NCBI RefSeq assembly: GCF_042219825.1
Contig: NZ_JBHJHQ010000007.1
Coordinates: 124,001-188,000 of the forward strand
Length of the DNA: 64,000 bases
Direction of reading: 5' to 3'
Source: JBHJHP01 sp042219825
GTDB taxonomy: Bacteria > Bacteroidota > Bacteroidia > Bacteroidales > UBA5342
In this document: positions 52,301 to 61,138 of the stretch, piece after piece
Layout of the letters: every line of letters begins with the position of its first letter
How positions within the stretch are numbered: position 1 is the first letter of the stretch
Notes under the pieces: model-generated
What the model was told of the DNA's origin: nothing
Databases searched by the model: none
The model's input: the letters and a program-made list of their open reading frames with translations, nothing else
Program-made: the position numbers and the translations under genes

Positions 52301-53713
52301 ATGAATATTCACAATGTTTTTAAGGTATTCGTCTGTATTCTTCTTTTACCCATCGTTTCTCAGAGTTGCAAAACGGTAGTTGCTGATCCTTCAGTAACTA
52401 CCCGGAATTATGATTTTTCGCCATTGGATACTCTGATCAATGCATGGATGAATCAGGGGAATATAAGCTCCGGTGCACTATATGTGACTGGGGATGATAT
52501 GGTACTGCTGAAAAAAGTATTCGGAGCAGATACTGCCCTTAAAGAACAATTTGATGATTACGTGAAAGCGTTTACTCCATTAAATAAAAACTCCATTTCT
52601 GCTCAAACCAGTGTGCTGTTGAATAGCGATTCTATAAAACAGGATAGCTTATTTCAACGTATTGCAACGCTTTATAATAATGGAATGGTGAGCATTAAGA
52701 ATCTTCATGACAGGGATTCTGATGCTTTAAGTCAACATGCAAAGGCGTGTTGCTGGACAGATACTATAAATCATATTGTTGGTTTGTTTATGTTCCGGCT
52801 AAATCCTGTCAGTCAGCAACACGACAAGGATGCCGAATTAGCGGTTCCGGTGCTGTCGTTCTGGATCCGCAATATTATTCAGACTGCACAGTTGCCGGAT
52901 TCTGTAAAAACGGGATATGCCGGCGTGAACGGAACCCGGTTGTATTACCAGGAAGCCGGATCTGGAGAGCCACTTATATTTATTCATGGCCATTCGTTTG
53001 ATCATACGGAATGGGATCCTCAGTTTGGAGTATTTGCGAAATATTTTCGCACAATAGTATACGATGTACGGGGTTACGGCCGTTCAGCTTCGCAGGTTGA
53101 AGGACAACAGTTTTTACATGTGGAGGATCTTGTGGCCTTGATGGATTATCTGAAAATCGATAAAGCACATGTTGTGGGCTTATCCATGGGAGGATTCATT
53201 GCTACCGATATGATTGCAAAGTATCAGAACCGACTTTTATCTGTAACTCTTGCCAGCGGTGATTTGCGAAGTTCTCCGGGACCGGATGAACCCTGGACTA
53301 AAGAAACTATTGTAAAAGAAAAGAGAAAAATAAGAGAATATATTGAGGGAGGACTAATAGAACATAAATTTAACTGGCTGGATGGTCTGGTCAATTCCGG
53401 TGGGCCAAATGCTAAATCCATCGAGCCGAAGTTATGGGATATGATCTATCGCTGGAGCCAGTGGCAGCCAACGCATGTGGAAGCGCGTGTTTTGTACGGA
53501 AAGGAGGATGAAGAGATGATCAGAAACCAGAATATCACGGTTCCGGTTCTTGTTTTAACTGGAAGTGTAGATGCACACAAGCATCGTAAAATTGTAGATT
53601 TAATACCGTTGGCCAAACAGGAGATTGTTCCCGGTGCCGGGCATGTAAGTAACCTGGAAAATCCGGAAGGGTTCAATGATAAAGTGATGCAGTTTTTAGG
53701 TGTAATGAAATGA
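52301..53713 (+). CDS. Alpha/beta hydrolase with an extra N-terminal domain
   Basis: This 470-aa protein has a signal or lipoprotein-like N terminus (LLLPIVSQSC). Residues 30-200 hold an unfamiliar helical or vestigial domain. A complete alpha/beta hydrolase follows: FIHGHSFDHTEWDPQF (oxyanion), VVGLSMGGFIATDM with the nucleophile serine, LTGSVDAHKHR with the Asp, and PGAGHVSNLENPEGF with the His. It may be a secreted esterase, lactonase or haloperoxidase-like enzyme. The N-terminal part loosely recalls the start of serine-hydrolase/beta-lactamase-like lipoproteins but lacks SxxK. Confidence 0.82.
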   Translation: MNIHNVFKVFVCILLLPIVSQSCKTVVADPSVTTRNYDFSPLDTLINAWMNQGNISSGALYVTGDDMVLLKKVFGADTALKEQFDDYVKAFTPLNKNSISAQTSVLLNSDSIKQDSLFQRIATLYNNGMVSIKNLHDRDSDALSQHAKACCWTDTINHIVGLFMFRLNPVSQQHDKDAELAVPVLSFWIRNIIQTAQLPDSVKTGYAGVNGTRLYYQEAGSGEPLIFIHGHSFDHTEWDPQFGVFAKYFRTIVYDVRGYGRSASQVEGQQFLHVEDLVALMDYLKIDKAHVVGLSMGGFIATDMIAKYQNRLLSVTLASGDLRSSPGPDEPWTKETIVKEKRKIREYIEGGLIEHKFNWLDGLVNSGGPNAKSIEPKLWDMIYRWSQWQPTHVEARVLYGKEDEEMIRNQNITVPVLVLTGSVDAHKHRKIVDLIPLAKQEIVPGAGHVSNLENPEGFNDKVMQFLGVMK

Positions 53714-53764
53714 AAATTGAATATATTTACCCTTTACGAAGGCTTAAAGAAAACCGGCAATTAA

Positions 53765-54424
53765 ATGAACAAAGAGCTTAAAAAGAATTTGAAATTCATT
53801 GGAATAACCGTTCTGATATTATTGTATCCATCGTATTATCTTTTTAAATATGCTTACAGTGACTATCTGAATGACAGAGCCCTGAATATAGTGTATGGTG
53901 CACATAAGGGCGTAAATGATACTGAAGCAAAGGAAAAAGCAATTGAGCTTCTGGAAAAGGCGAAATCCTATCGCAAAAAACATTATATCTTTTATTATAA
54001 CCAGGCTAAGCTTTATCTCGAACTTCAGAACTTTCCCAAAGCTGAAACAACGTTGGGTGAGCTGATCCAAATCAGACCGGATGATGACAAGGGATATCTG
54101 TATTATGGCGTTGCTTTGGAATTAAACCATAAACCCGATTCTGCAAGGCAGTTATACGCGGAGTACAGAAATAGGGTGGACCGGGAATACCGGGACACAA
54201 AGCCGGAGAACCAAAATCCGGAGCAATACAGGACTTATCGCTTAACCTTGGATCTTCTTCTTCGTGACGAAACATCCTTTAATAAGGATCTGCAGTATTT
54301 GCAAAATGAAGATCCCGGATTTGTTATGGCAGATGACCTCAATGAGCTGCATGCCACTGACAGGAGTGATTTTTTACTGCAAATGCTTGGTGTATCAGGT
54401 ACAGTCAGTACCAGCGGAAAATAA
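53765..54424 (+). CDS. Membrane-anchored TPR protein
   Basis: This 219-aa protein has one N-terminal transmembrane helix (GITVLILLYPSYYLFKYAY). It is followed by two to three tetratricopeptide-like helical hairpins, for example AIELLEKAKSYRKKHYIFYYNQAKLYLELQNFPKAETTLGEL (shown here as the region from about residue 60 to 105) and RPDDDKGYLYYGVALELNHKPDSA. It most likely acts as a scaffold at the membrane. The partner is unknown. It follows the hydrolase gene by 51 bp and converges with the LamG protein gene. Confidence 0.75.
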   Translation: MNKELKKNLKFIGITVLILLYPSYYLFKYAYSDYLNDRALNIVYGAHKGVNDTEAKEKAIELLEKAKSYRKKHYIFYYNQAKLYLELQNFPKAETTLGELIQIRPDDDKGYLYYGVALELNHKPDSARQLYAEYRNRVDREYRDTKPENQNPEQYRTYRLTLDLLLRDETSFNKDLQYLQNEDPGFVMADDLNELHATDRSDFLLQMLGVSGTVSTSGK

Positions 54425-54461
54425 ATATGAATAAGGTAGCTGTTGCTGCTTTCCTTTATAA

Positions 54462-56213
54462 TCAATCCGTTTTTATGACTTTGAAAGTCTGGATTCTGTT
54501 TTGAGAATCAATTTTTACAATATATACACCCGGTGTTCCATTGATGTTGAATTGCACGTTATCTGATTCGGCCACAAATTCCTGAATTTTTTCCCCTGAT
54601 AAATTAAATATGCTTACCATGCCTAAACCTGCATGAAACTTCACATTGAATGAGCCGGAAGAAATGGTTGGATAGATTTTTACAGGAGAAGTGCAATGGT
54701 TTTCTTTCAAATCAACACTAAAAACCGGAATTTGAAGTCCTGCCAGTGAATAAACTGCATTTCGCCATAGAGTAAGTCCATCGTGAGTAAGGTTTGTCCC
54801 ATAGTCTTTACATATGGTTCCAAAATTCATTCCAAAGGCAATCATTCTGGCTTGCGTAGTCTGGTCGCCGAGGGTTGTTCCTGAAGGGATATCATTCAGA
54901 AATATGGTTGAATCATCAGCCGTAAATGACCCATCAGTTGCCAGCGGTGTATTGGTCCCACTCATCGTAAGACTTTGTGTATACGTAAACGACTTAGTTC
55001 CATCAGACCCATCATCTGCAGCTGCTGAATTGAAGATCCTGATTGAGTTGTCCGAAAACGAAATTCCATTAAACAGAGGATTAAACTGATCATTCGGATC
55101 GACATAAATTGATAATCCGCTGACCGTACTTGAAATTCCACCGCCAGTTTCGAGTGCTCTTCCATCGCGAAAGGCGTAAGTTTTATTGTAAATAAATGGT
55201 ATTGGGATAGTTGCCAGACCAAGTGATTTTCCTGGCTTAAGTATATCATTCCCCGATAATATGCTTTCCTGAACTATCGCAATATCAAATCTGCTGAGAT
55301 CAATATCTACATTATCTTCTATAATATAAACGGAGGTCATAAATTTTGGATCATCCTTCAACATTCTAATGATTGGATCCTGATCTACAGGGCTTGCTGT
55401 TTCGGCCATCTGCCGGTTAGCACTTACATAACATACTTTTACAGGATTACCCAAATAGGAAACTGCATTTGTTCTGATTGTTGCTCTGTCCATATTCCCT
55501 TCGTAAATATTGAATTCATCAATTGATCCATTATAGTTTGCATCCGGCCAAACATCAGGTCCCTTAAAAAGTTGTGCTAATTCCGTAGATAAGGTACTAA
55601 TGAAATTCTCATTTGTTACTGAACTACCGAGAAACTCTCCGTCCAGAAAATACAATAGGGAGTCTGGACTTAAAATTCCAACAATATGGTGTTTATTCCC
55701 ATCATCCAAATCAATCCCATTTATATACACAGTGGTATAATTTGTCAGGGCATTATCATTATATGTAGATATACGGGTTTCAGGAGCTGGCATGGTTGGT
55801 TGTATCCATAAACTGCTATAACCATTGGTAGATGAACCAAAATAGGCAAGCTGCGTATATTTTGCATTAAAATCAATACCGGTCTCTATATATATTTCCA
55901 GGGTTATTGCGCTATACGTATTTAAAGCGATTTTTTTAGCGTCAAAGGACAGATATCCATCTGTGGGCGATGCTGCACCGGATACCGTGCATTTACCATT
56001 TTCAATTTTAATCTTTTCACCCACTAATGTCCCATCAGCATTTCCTACCAGATCTTTGGCTGTGCCATCTTCAAATGTATACGAATGTTTTAAGACGAGT
56101 GTGCCGGGATCTGTTTCAACTGTATTTGGTGATGCATGTTCATTAAATGCTGATAAGGTAATAAAGAAACAGAAGAGCATAAAAAATGCTGTGAGGTAAA
56201 TTTTGTTTTTCAT
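54462..56213 (-). CDS. Secreted LamG-domain protein with T9SS sorting domain
   Basis: The 583-aa product has a signal peptide (ending ITLSAF). A LamG/concanavalin-like domain follows (about 45-255: LKHSYTFEDGTAKDLVGNADGTLVGE; KHHIVGILSPDSLLYFLDGEFLGS; YNGSIDEFNIYEGNM). Next is an alpha/beta domain (about 260-490: VCYVSANRQ; FDIAIVQESILSGNDILKPG; FIYNKTYAFRDG) resembling glutamine-amidotransferase- or ThuA-like folds. The T9SS tail is YPTISSGSFNVKF to IQTFKVIK. It is probably a surface or released carbohydrate-binding protein. It stands alone between converging and same-strand genes with wide gaps. Confidence 0.82.
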   Translation of the reverse strand: MKNKIYLTAFFMLFCFFITLSAFNEHASPNTVETDPGTLVLKHSYTFEDGTAKDLVGNADGTLVGEKIKIENGKCTVSGAASPTDGYLSFDAKKIALNTYSAITLEIYIETGIDFNAKYTQLAYFGSSTNGYSSLWIQPTMPAPETRISTYNDNALTNYTTVYINGIDLDDGNKHHIVGILSPDSLLYFLDGEFLGSSVTNENFISTLSTELAQLFKGPDVWPDANYNGSIDEFNIYEGNMDRATIRTNAVSYLGNPVKVCYVSANRQMAETASPVDQDPIIRMLKDDPKFMTSVYIIEDNVDIDLSRFDIAIVQESILSGNDILKPGKSLGLATIPIPFIYNKTYAFRDGRALETGGGISSTVSGLSIYVDPNDQFNPLFNGISFSDNSIRIFNSAAADDGSDGTKSFTYTQSLTMSGTNTPLATDGSFTADDSTIFLNDIPSGTTLGDQTTQARMIAFGMNFGTICKDYGTNLTHDGLTLWRNAVYSLAGLQIPVFSVDLKENHCTSPVKIYPTISSGSFNVKFHAGLGMVSIFNLSGEKIQEFVAESDNVQFNINGTPGVYIVKIDSQNRIQTFKVIKTD

Positions 56214-56429
56214 GGTCGTAATTTAATTCAACTTATTCAAGTGGTCAGTAAAGTTAAGTAAAAAGTTGTAATTCCTTAAAATGTTGGCGTTTTGATTTAA
56301 GTTCTATGGAGCTGTTTTAAAACAGTTTGGTGATTTCTAACGGTTTTCAGTTAGATGCAGTTTCACTGAAAACAGTGATTTTTATTACAATGGAACACCG
56401 TATCTTTACAGCATCATAGAAAATTACCT

Positions 56430-56480
56430 TACGTTTGAATGAAAAGTATAGCCCCGCCGTTCCCAGGCGGGGTTTTCTTT
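56430..56480 (+). promoter_or_regulatory. Orphan promoter-hairpin unit with strong terminator
   Basis: CCCCGCC (56452-56458) pairs perfectly with GGCGGGG (56466-56472), followed by TTTTCTTTTT, a good intrinsic terminator on the plus strand. Only 15 bp upstream is TACGTTTG (56430-56437), a TAnnTTTG match. No plus-strand gene precedes it. It may also stop the minus-strand SDR gene, but the T-run on that strand is poor. Confidence 0.5.
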
Positions 56481-56488
56481 TTAAATAA

Positions 56489-57196
56489 TTATTCCGGATT
56501 ATACGTCCAACCCTTATCGTTATGGTAAATCATAAGTTTGGTCATACCGCCATCTACTGTTAGGTTTTGACCTGTGATAAAACTGCTTTTAGTATCGCAT
56601 AAAAACATAACCGCATTTACAATATCAGAGGGATTACCCACACGGCCTGCGGGATGCTGTTCTGCATTAGACCCTTTGTATTCTGTATTGGTGGTATCAA
56701 TCCATCCCGGAGAAACAGCATTCACCCGTGCTTTCCCGGCAAGTGTAACAGCCATCGCATGGGTCAACGCAGTGATTCCACCCTTCGCAGCGGTATAGCT
56801 TTCGGTGTCAGCCTGGCTCATCAGGTGCCGGGTGGAAGAGATGTTTACGATGCTGGCATCCGGATTTAAATGATCCATAAACAACTGTGTTAACAAAAAC
56901 GGGGCTGAAACCCCAATCCGCAGCACATAATTAAAATCGCTGTAGCTGCAACTGTTTAAACCGCCTTTGGTCAGGCAGGCATTGTTGATGAGATAGTCAA
57001 TCTTGCCATAATCAGAGATAACTTTTGCAGCAAATGTTCTGAGAACAGTTTCATCAGCAATGTTCCCGACATAATAATCATTTTCCTGTAAGTCTATAGT
57101 ACAAACTGTAATGCCATGTTCTTTGAATGCTTCACAGATAGCTTTCCCTATGCCTTGTGCACCACCTGTAACAACCGCAACCTTTGATTTTTTCAT
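56489..57196 (-). CDS. SDR-family oxidoreductase
   Basis: This 235-aa Rossmann-fold enzyme has VVTGGAQGIGKAICEAF (NAD(P) binding), a NNACLT segment, IVNISSTRHL (catalytic Ser) and SYTAAKGGITAL (YxxxK). Its C terminus has SFITGQNLTVDGGM, typical of classical short-chain dehydrogenases. It reduces or oxidises an alcohol/ketone substrate that cannot be named from sequence. It is monocistronic. Confidence 0.93.
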   Translation of the reverse strand: MKKSKVAVVTGGAQGIGKAICEAFKEHGITVCTIDLQENDYYVGNIADETVLRTFAAKVISDYGKIDYLINNACLTKGGLNSCSYSDFNYVLRIGVSAPFLLTQLFMDHLNPDASIVNISSTRHLMSQADTESYTAAKGGITALTHAMAVTLAGKARVNAVSPGWIDTTNTEYKGSNAEQHPAGRVGNPSDIVNAVMFLCDTKSSFITGQNLTVDGGMTKLMIYHNDKGWTYNPE

Positions 57197-57337
57197 AAAA
57201 GAGTTTTTGGAAGGATAAATTTAAAAATTAATCCCGGAATCTTTTAAGAGGAATTGAAAAGAGTAGACTTACAATGTCTGTTGAGCTGATAAAAATGGAC
57301 AGTTCTTTAATTATGATGTATCCGGAATTGAGACAAA

Positions 57338-57375
57338 AAAAGGCTGTCTCAAAATTAATTTTGGAACAGCCTTTT
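57338..57375 (-). terminator. Strong hairpin terminator, GGCTGTCTC type
   Basis: AAAAGGCTGT (57338-57347) and ACAGCCTTTT (57366-57375) form a perfect 10-bp stem. An inner self-complementary AAAATTAATTTT extends it. On the minus strand a T-run follows, 45 bp past the stop of the metalloprotease gene. Hairpins with this stem recur in many Bacteroidales genomes. Confidence 0.75.
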
Positions 57376-57418
57376 CAGGTGTATTATTTCTTCGCCTTTA
57401 TGAGCAAGAATACTTTTT

Positions 57419-60400
57419 CTATTTCACAATCACTTTTTTTACTTGCTGTATTCTATCGGATCTAATGGCAACAAAATATATGCCTTCAGGCATTTTATGA
57501 GTAAAGGAAGTAACAAGCTCATGCGTACGCAACCTCACAGCGCCTGATATATCAAAGACGATGACATCAGAACCCGGAATGATATTTTCGATATGTAGAT
57601 TCTGGTTTTCAGAATATACCCAAATATCTGACTTCTGGTCTGCCTCTACATCGGTTACAGGAGTGGTCTGATTAAGCTGTTCAACTTCACCTGAAGACAG
57701 AAGTAGCCAGCGTTGCGTTGTAGATGTGTTTGCAATATTGAACCCACTTGTAGAAGTTATTTCGCTGGCAATGGCGGTCAAACAGGCAGGAGAACTTTTA
57801 GCTTCGGGATGAATAATCCAGTAACCTTTTTTTGTAAGGTCACCAACTTTAGTTTCCACGCGTGCTTCCATCAGTTGAAAATAATCGGCACTATAGGGTT
57901 GTGATCTTGAGACTGTTGAGATACCGTTAGAACCTGTTGACCGGTATGTAAAATACCTGCCGGTAGCCACATTCTTAATAGTGTAGTAGCAGTTAACAGG
58001 ATTAAAGTCGATGTTCCATGCTGCACTGTCGTTAGCTAAGGCCTGAGCTGAAGTCATGATACGATTTGCCAGATTTCCGGATCCATCCAGTACCACAAAA
58101 GCATCGTCACGTCCGGTCTGTGCATTTTCGTTCTTCACATAATATTTAATGGTATCTTCCGTATCAAGCGTATATGCAGGTAGGCTAAAGCCACTGGTAG
58201 GAATAAGACCATCTTCGCAAAGTGCCTGTATTAACAAAGAATTTGCAGTGTATAACAATTCAGAACCGTCATCTTCCTGTGCCCCGTTAATCCCGTAATT
58301 CAGCGGTGAAGCAAAGCCTGTAGACCACATATGGACTGCATCGCCCGTAACAGTGCCTGCATTACTGTTTTCCAGGAAACGGACTACATTATTCGCCCGG
58401 TCGCCAAGCCATAAACCTCTTGATCCATTTGATCTCAATACAGAATTAGGTCCATACCACATCCAATGTGTACCTACGCCCATGGCATGTTCCATTTCGT
58501 GTAAAACGGTGCCTGTACGCTGATAGGCTGAATTAGGACCAATTCTCATCGATCCACCGTAACTGCAGTCTGCAGTCGGAGTGCCTGAGCCATAAGAACA
58601 GGTAATATGTAAACCCTTGATGCTTGTCAGATTATTCCGGTAGTCAGTGGCTTCTTCCAACGCAGCTGCAATACGTGCGTCTGCATCTTCCGGACCGCCA
58701 TAATTATACCAGTATGTTGCGGTACCTTTTGGTATGGTTATCACTTTAACCACATCACCGTAGCCCACTGCATAGCCTTTGGTCATGGCGTATGCACGAA
58801 CATAATACACGGTAGATGGCGTCAGATTTTCCATCCTGTAGATATAACCGTTGTGTGAAAAGTAGCTGGTTGTACGGTTGTCCAGTACTGTAGGGTTCGG
58901 ACTGGTACTCCAGCAGAAACCGTGTTCCAGCAAGCCAGAAACAGCAAATCCTGTAATTGTGCTGCGGCCAAATGCTTTTGTTGCACCACGAAGACACATT
59001 GGATTAGTTACTACAACAGGAGCAGCTCCTGTGGCATTGGCTAAACGATACACAAGGATTGCTCTGTCCATTCCCTTAGCAGCAGTTTCTATCTGTGTCA
59101 GTGAAGCATTGAGATCGTTAACAATAGCTGTCGCAGCATTAATGGCTGTTTGCAATGCAGTTGCTTCATTTCCACTTCCATCGCCATAAAGCGTTGTAGC
59201 CAGATCAATCACATTATGCAAATTGTTATAAGCTGTGATTGATGTTTTTGCCCCGGCTGAACTACTTTGTATGTTTAAAATAATATTCGACAAGGAATCC
59301 TTTGTTATATTTTGATCCGCGATGGCCTGTTCCGAGAGGTTAACCGATGCAACAAGTTCGGCTCGCACGTTGTTCTGCATCTTTGCGCTCAACAATACAT
59401 GGGCTGTGTCAACCTGTATTTGTAAATAGGATTTGATAGCATCTACATCATAACCTTTATATACCAAACGGAAATTATCACAGGTAACCCAGTTTCCGGT
59501 AGCGTTTTGAGTTTTAAAACCAATCGTAACCTGATTATCAAACACGAAGAAACTTACAGAACGAAGTTTTATCGTATCTGCTGTCATGGCATAATCTCCG
59601 GCGAAAAGTGACGCACCTGTTTGAGCATTACCGACGTTCGTTGAACTTCCGGATCCGGTTTGTTGAATATTTCCGCAATTGGCAGACATTGTGTAATGGC
59701 CATTGGGTATATCATTTAATAGTTGTTGCACACTCACATCGGGTACCCTGGTGCCTCTATTTACCCATTTCTCAGCGTATAAAGTACCGTCTTTTGCCGG
59801 AAATACAGTATTGGATTGTGTGGCGAAACCGTCATTTGTCCATCCGGTAAACCCGGACTCGAAGCTCGGGTTGATGATGATACTTGTCATGTCCAATGGT
59901 TCTGATGAGCTTGCATTTGCCAGTTTAAAGTTAAACATGGCATCTTTCAGATTTGAAATGGCAAGCCGTACTTCAATAGCGGAAGTACTGGTCAGCAGAC
60001 CCTCTGCAGATGTAATTGCATCCTGCAGGTCCTGTGCTCCCGCTGATGATGCATCGTATAAATCCTGTGCCTGTTGAATGGTGGATTGCAGCCCTGCACT
60101 ATCCGGTATTTCATATGCCTCGTGAAGCGCAAAATTATCAAACCCAAACCTGTTGTTCAACCAGCGAAAACGCGCCACGATGTTGTTGTATGGGAATGTG
60201 TTTGTAAACCCTACCGCATTTTTTGTCCATACCCCACCGCCATTCACTGTTGTGGTGTCAATAAGAATTGAAGGTTCCGCATTGCTGGTTGGATCATTTG
60301 TCAGTGATACTTTCAGCCACACTTCGGGGACTGCAGCAGTTGAGGCATTCAGGTACTTTACATTATAGGAAAAATAATAGGTCTTATCCGGTTCAATGCT

Positions 60401-60718
60401 CCATCCTGTACCGATGGAACCGGCAGCTGCAGAACTGGAATTTGTTGTTCCGACAAGAAATTTAGAGTTGTCGATGCCACCGGGTTCTGTCAGTGAAAAA
60501 TAAGCCGAAGAGAGCTGTGCTGCGGAAGGAGTAGCGTCTGTCCATCCGGTAAATCCATCTTCAAAACCTGGATTGGAAATCAGGTTATGGCTCAGTAATA
60601 CAAATTTTGTGTTGCCAACTGAAACTGTGTCACCTTGTTCCTGCGCCTGTACGTTCAACATGAATGCTGCAACTGCAATACATGTCATTATGATTCGGTT
60701 CGTATAAATAGTGTTCAT
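57419..60718 (-). CDS. T9SS-secreted metzincin-like metalloprotease with carbohydrate-binding and FIVAR modules
   Basis: About 1099 aa. It has a signal peptide (ending LNVQAQ), then two carbohydrate-binding-like jelly rolls (SNPGFEDGFTGWTDATP; INPSFESGFTGWTNDG) separated by FIVAR helical segments. A fibronectin-like region follows (FCWSTSPNPTVLDNRT; ENLTPSTVYYVRAYA). The catalytic domain contains HEMEHAMGVGTH (H748 to H758 counted from the upstream GTG-frame start), the HExxHxxGxxH metzincin zinc motif. A C-terminal ricin/CBM-like part and a T9SS sorting tail (ENIIPGSDVIVFDISGAV to KKVIVK) complete it. I use the ATG at 60718 (MNTIYTNRII). The substrate is likely an extracellular glycoprotein or plant/algal matrix protein. 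Confidence 0.85.
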   Translation of the reverse strand: MNTIYTNRIIMTCIAVAAFMLNVQAQEQGDTVSVGNTKFVLLSHNLISNPGFEDGFTGWTDATPSAAQLSSAYFSLTEPGGIDNSKFLVGTTNSSSAAAGSIGTGWSIEPDKTYYFSYNVKYLNASTAAVPEVWLKVSLTNDPTSNAEPSILIDTTTVNGGGVWTKNAVGFTNTFPYNNIVARFRWLNNRFGFDNFALHEAYEIPDSAGLQSTIQQAQDLYDASSAGAQDLQDAITSAEGLLTSTSAIEVRLAISNLKDAMFNFKLANASSSEPLDMTSIIINPSFESGFTGWTNDGFATQSNTVFPAKDGTLYAEKWVNRGTRVPDVSVQQLLNDIPNGHYTMSANCGNIQQTGSGSSTNVGNAQTGASLFAGDYAMTADTIKLRSVSFFVFDNQVTIGFKTQNATGNWVTCDNFRLVYKGYDVDAIKSYLQIQVDTAHVLLSAKMQNNVRAELVASVNLSEQAIADQNITKDSLSNIILNIQSSSAGAKTSITAYNNLHNVIDLATTLYGDGSGNEATALQTAINAATAIVNDLNASLTQIETAAKGMDRAILVYRLANATGAAPVVVTNPMCLRGATKAFGRSTITGFAVSGLLEHGFCWSTSPNPTVLDNRTTSYFSHNGYIYRMENLTPSTVYYVRAYAMTKGYAVGYGDVVKVITIPKGTATYWYNYGGPEDADARIAAALEEATDYRNNLTSIKGLHITCSYGSGTPTADCSYGGSMRIGPNSAYQRTGTVLHEMEHAMGVGTHWMWYGPNSVLRSNGSRGLWLGDRANNVVRFLENSNAGTVTGDAVHMWSTGFASPLNYGINGAQEDDGSELLYTANSLLIQALCEDGLIPTSGFSLPAYTLDTEDTIKYYVKNENAQTGRDDAFVVLDGSGNLANRIMTSAQALANDSAAWNIDFNPVNCYYTIKNVATGRYFTYRSTGSNGISTVSRSQPYSADYFQLMEARVETKVGDLTKKGYWIIHPEAKSSPACLTAIASEITSTSGFNIANTSTTQRWLLLSSGEVEQLNQTTPVTDVEADQKSDIWVYSENQNLHIENIIPGSDVIVFDISGAVRLRTHELVTSFTHKMPEGIYFVAIRSDRIQQVKKVIVK

Positions 60719-61138
60719 ATTAAAATGCTCTTCCCGTACCAATTTAAATAATGGTATACGTTAATCATGCAAACAAACAATTTTTCCTTTCAATAAAGTG
60801 TAACATATAGCACTTATTCTGTCATTTTTTTTCAAAAAGTTGATAATAAGAGCAGACAAAAAATGTCAGCTACAATACTTTCAAACCGTATACCAGATAT
60901 CTTTTATCCGGTATTTTCCTCCGAAAGAATTTTGTATAACCGTAAAAATATTAACGTTATGCAAGGTGTTTTCAATTAGATTGAAACAGCACACCTGTTT
61001 TTTTCATTTACTTTTCCATTTCATAGAACATGTCAATAATGGAACTTTTCTCAAAAGGGAATGCTTATCTTTATCATTTCGCCCGGGACCGCTTCTGTGT
61101 CAGGGTATAAAAGTATTTTGAAGTTAAAACAATATCAT
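60719..61138. other. Divergent intergenic region between metalloprotease and CE15-like genes
   Basis: About 420 bp with no gene I would support; a 93-codon ORF at 60840-61121 lacks coding character. For the plus-strand esterase, TATTTTG at 61114-61120 resembles a -7 element and lies 19 bp before the ATG at 61139. The promoter of the metalloprotease on the minus strand is not evident to me. No repeat arrays are present. Confidence 0.45.

Noticed and set aside
57274..57465. 63-codon plus-strand ORF
   Set aside because: Runs through the strong terminator hairpin and into the antisense 3' end of the metalloprotease gene.
60840..61121. 93-codon ORF upstream of the CE15-like gene
   Set aside because: Non-coding composition, rich in rare Cys/Phe/His, and overlaps the likely promoter and the start of the real gene.
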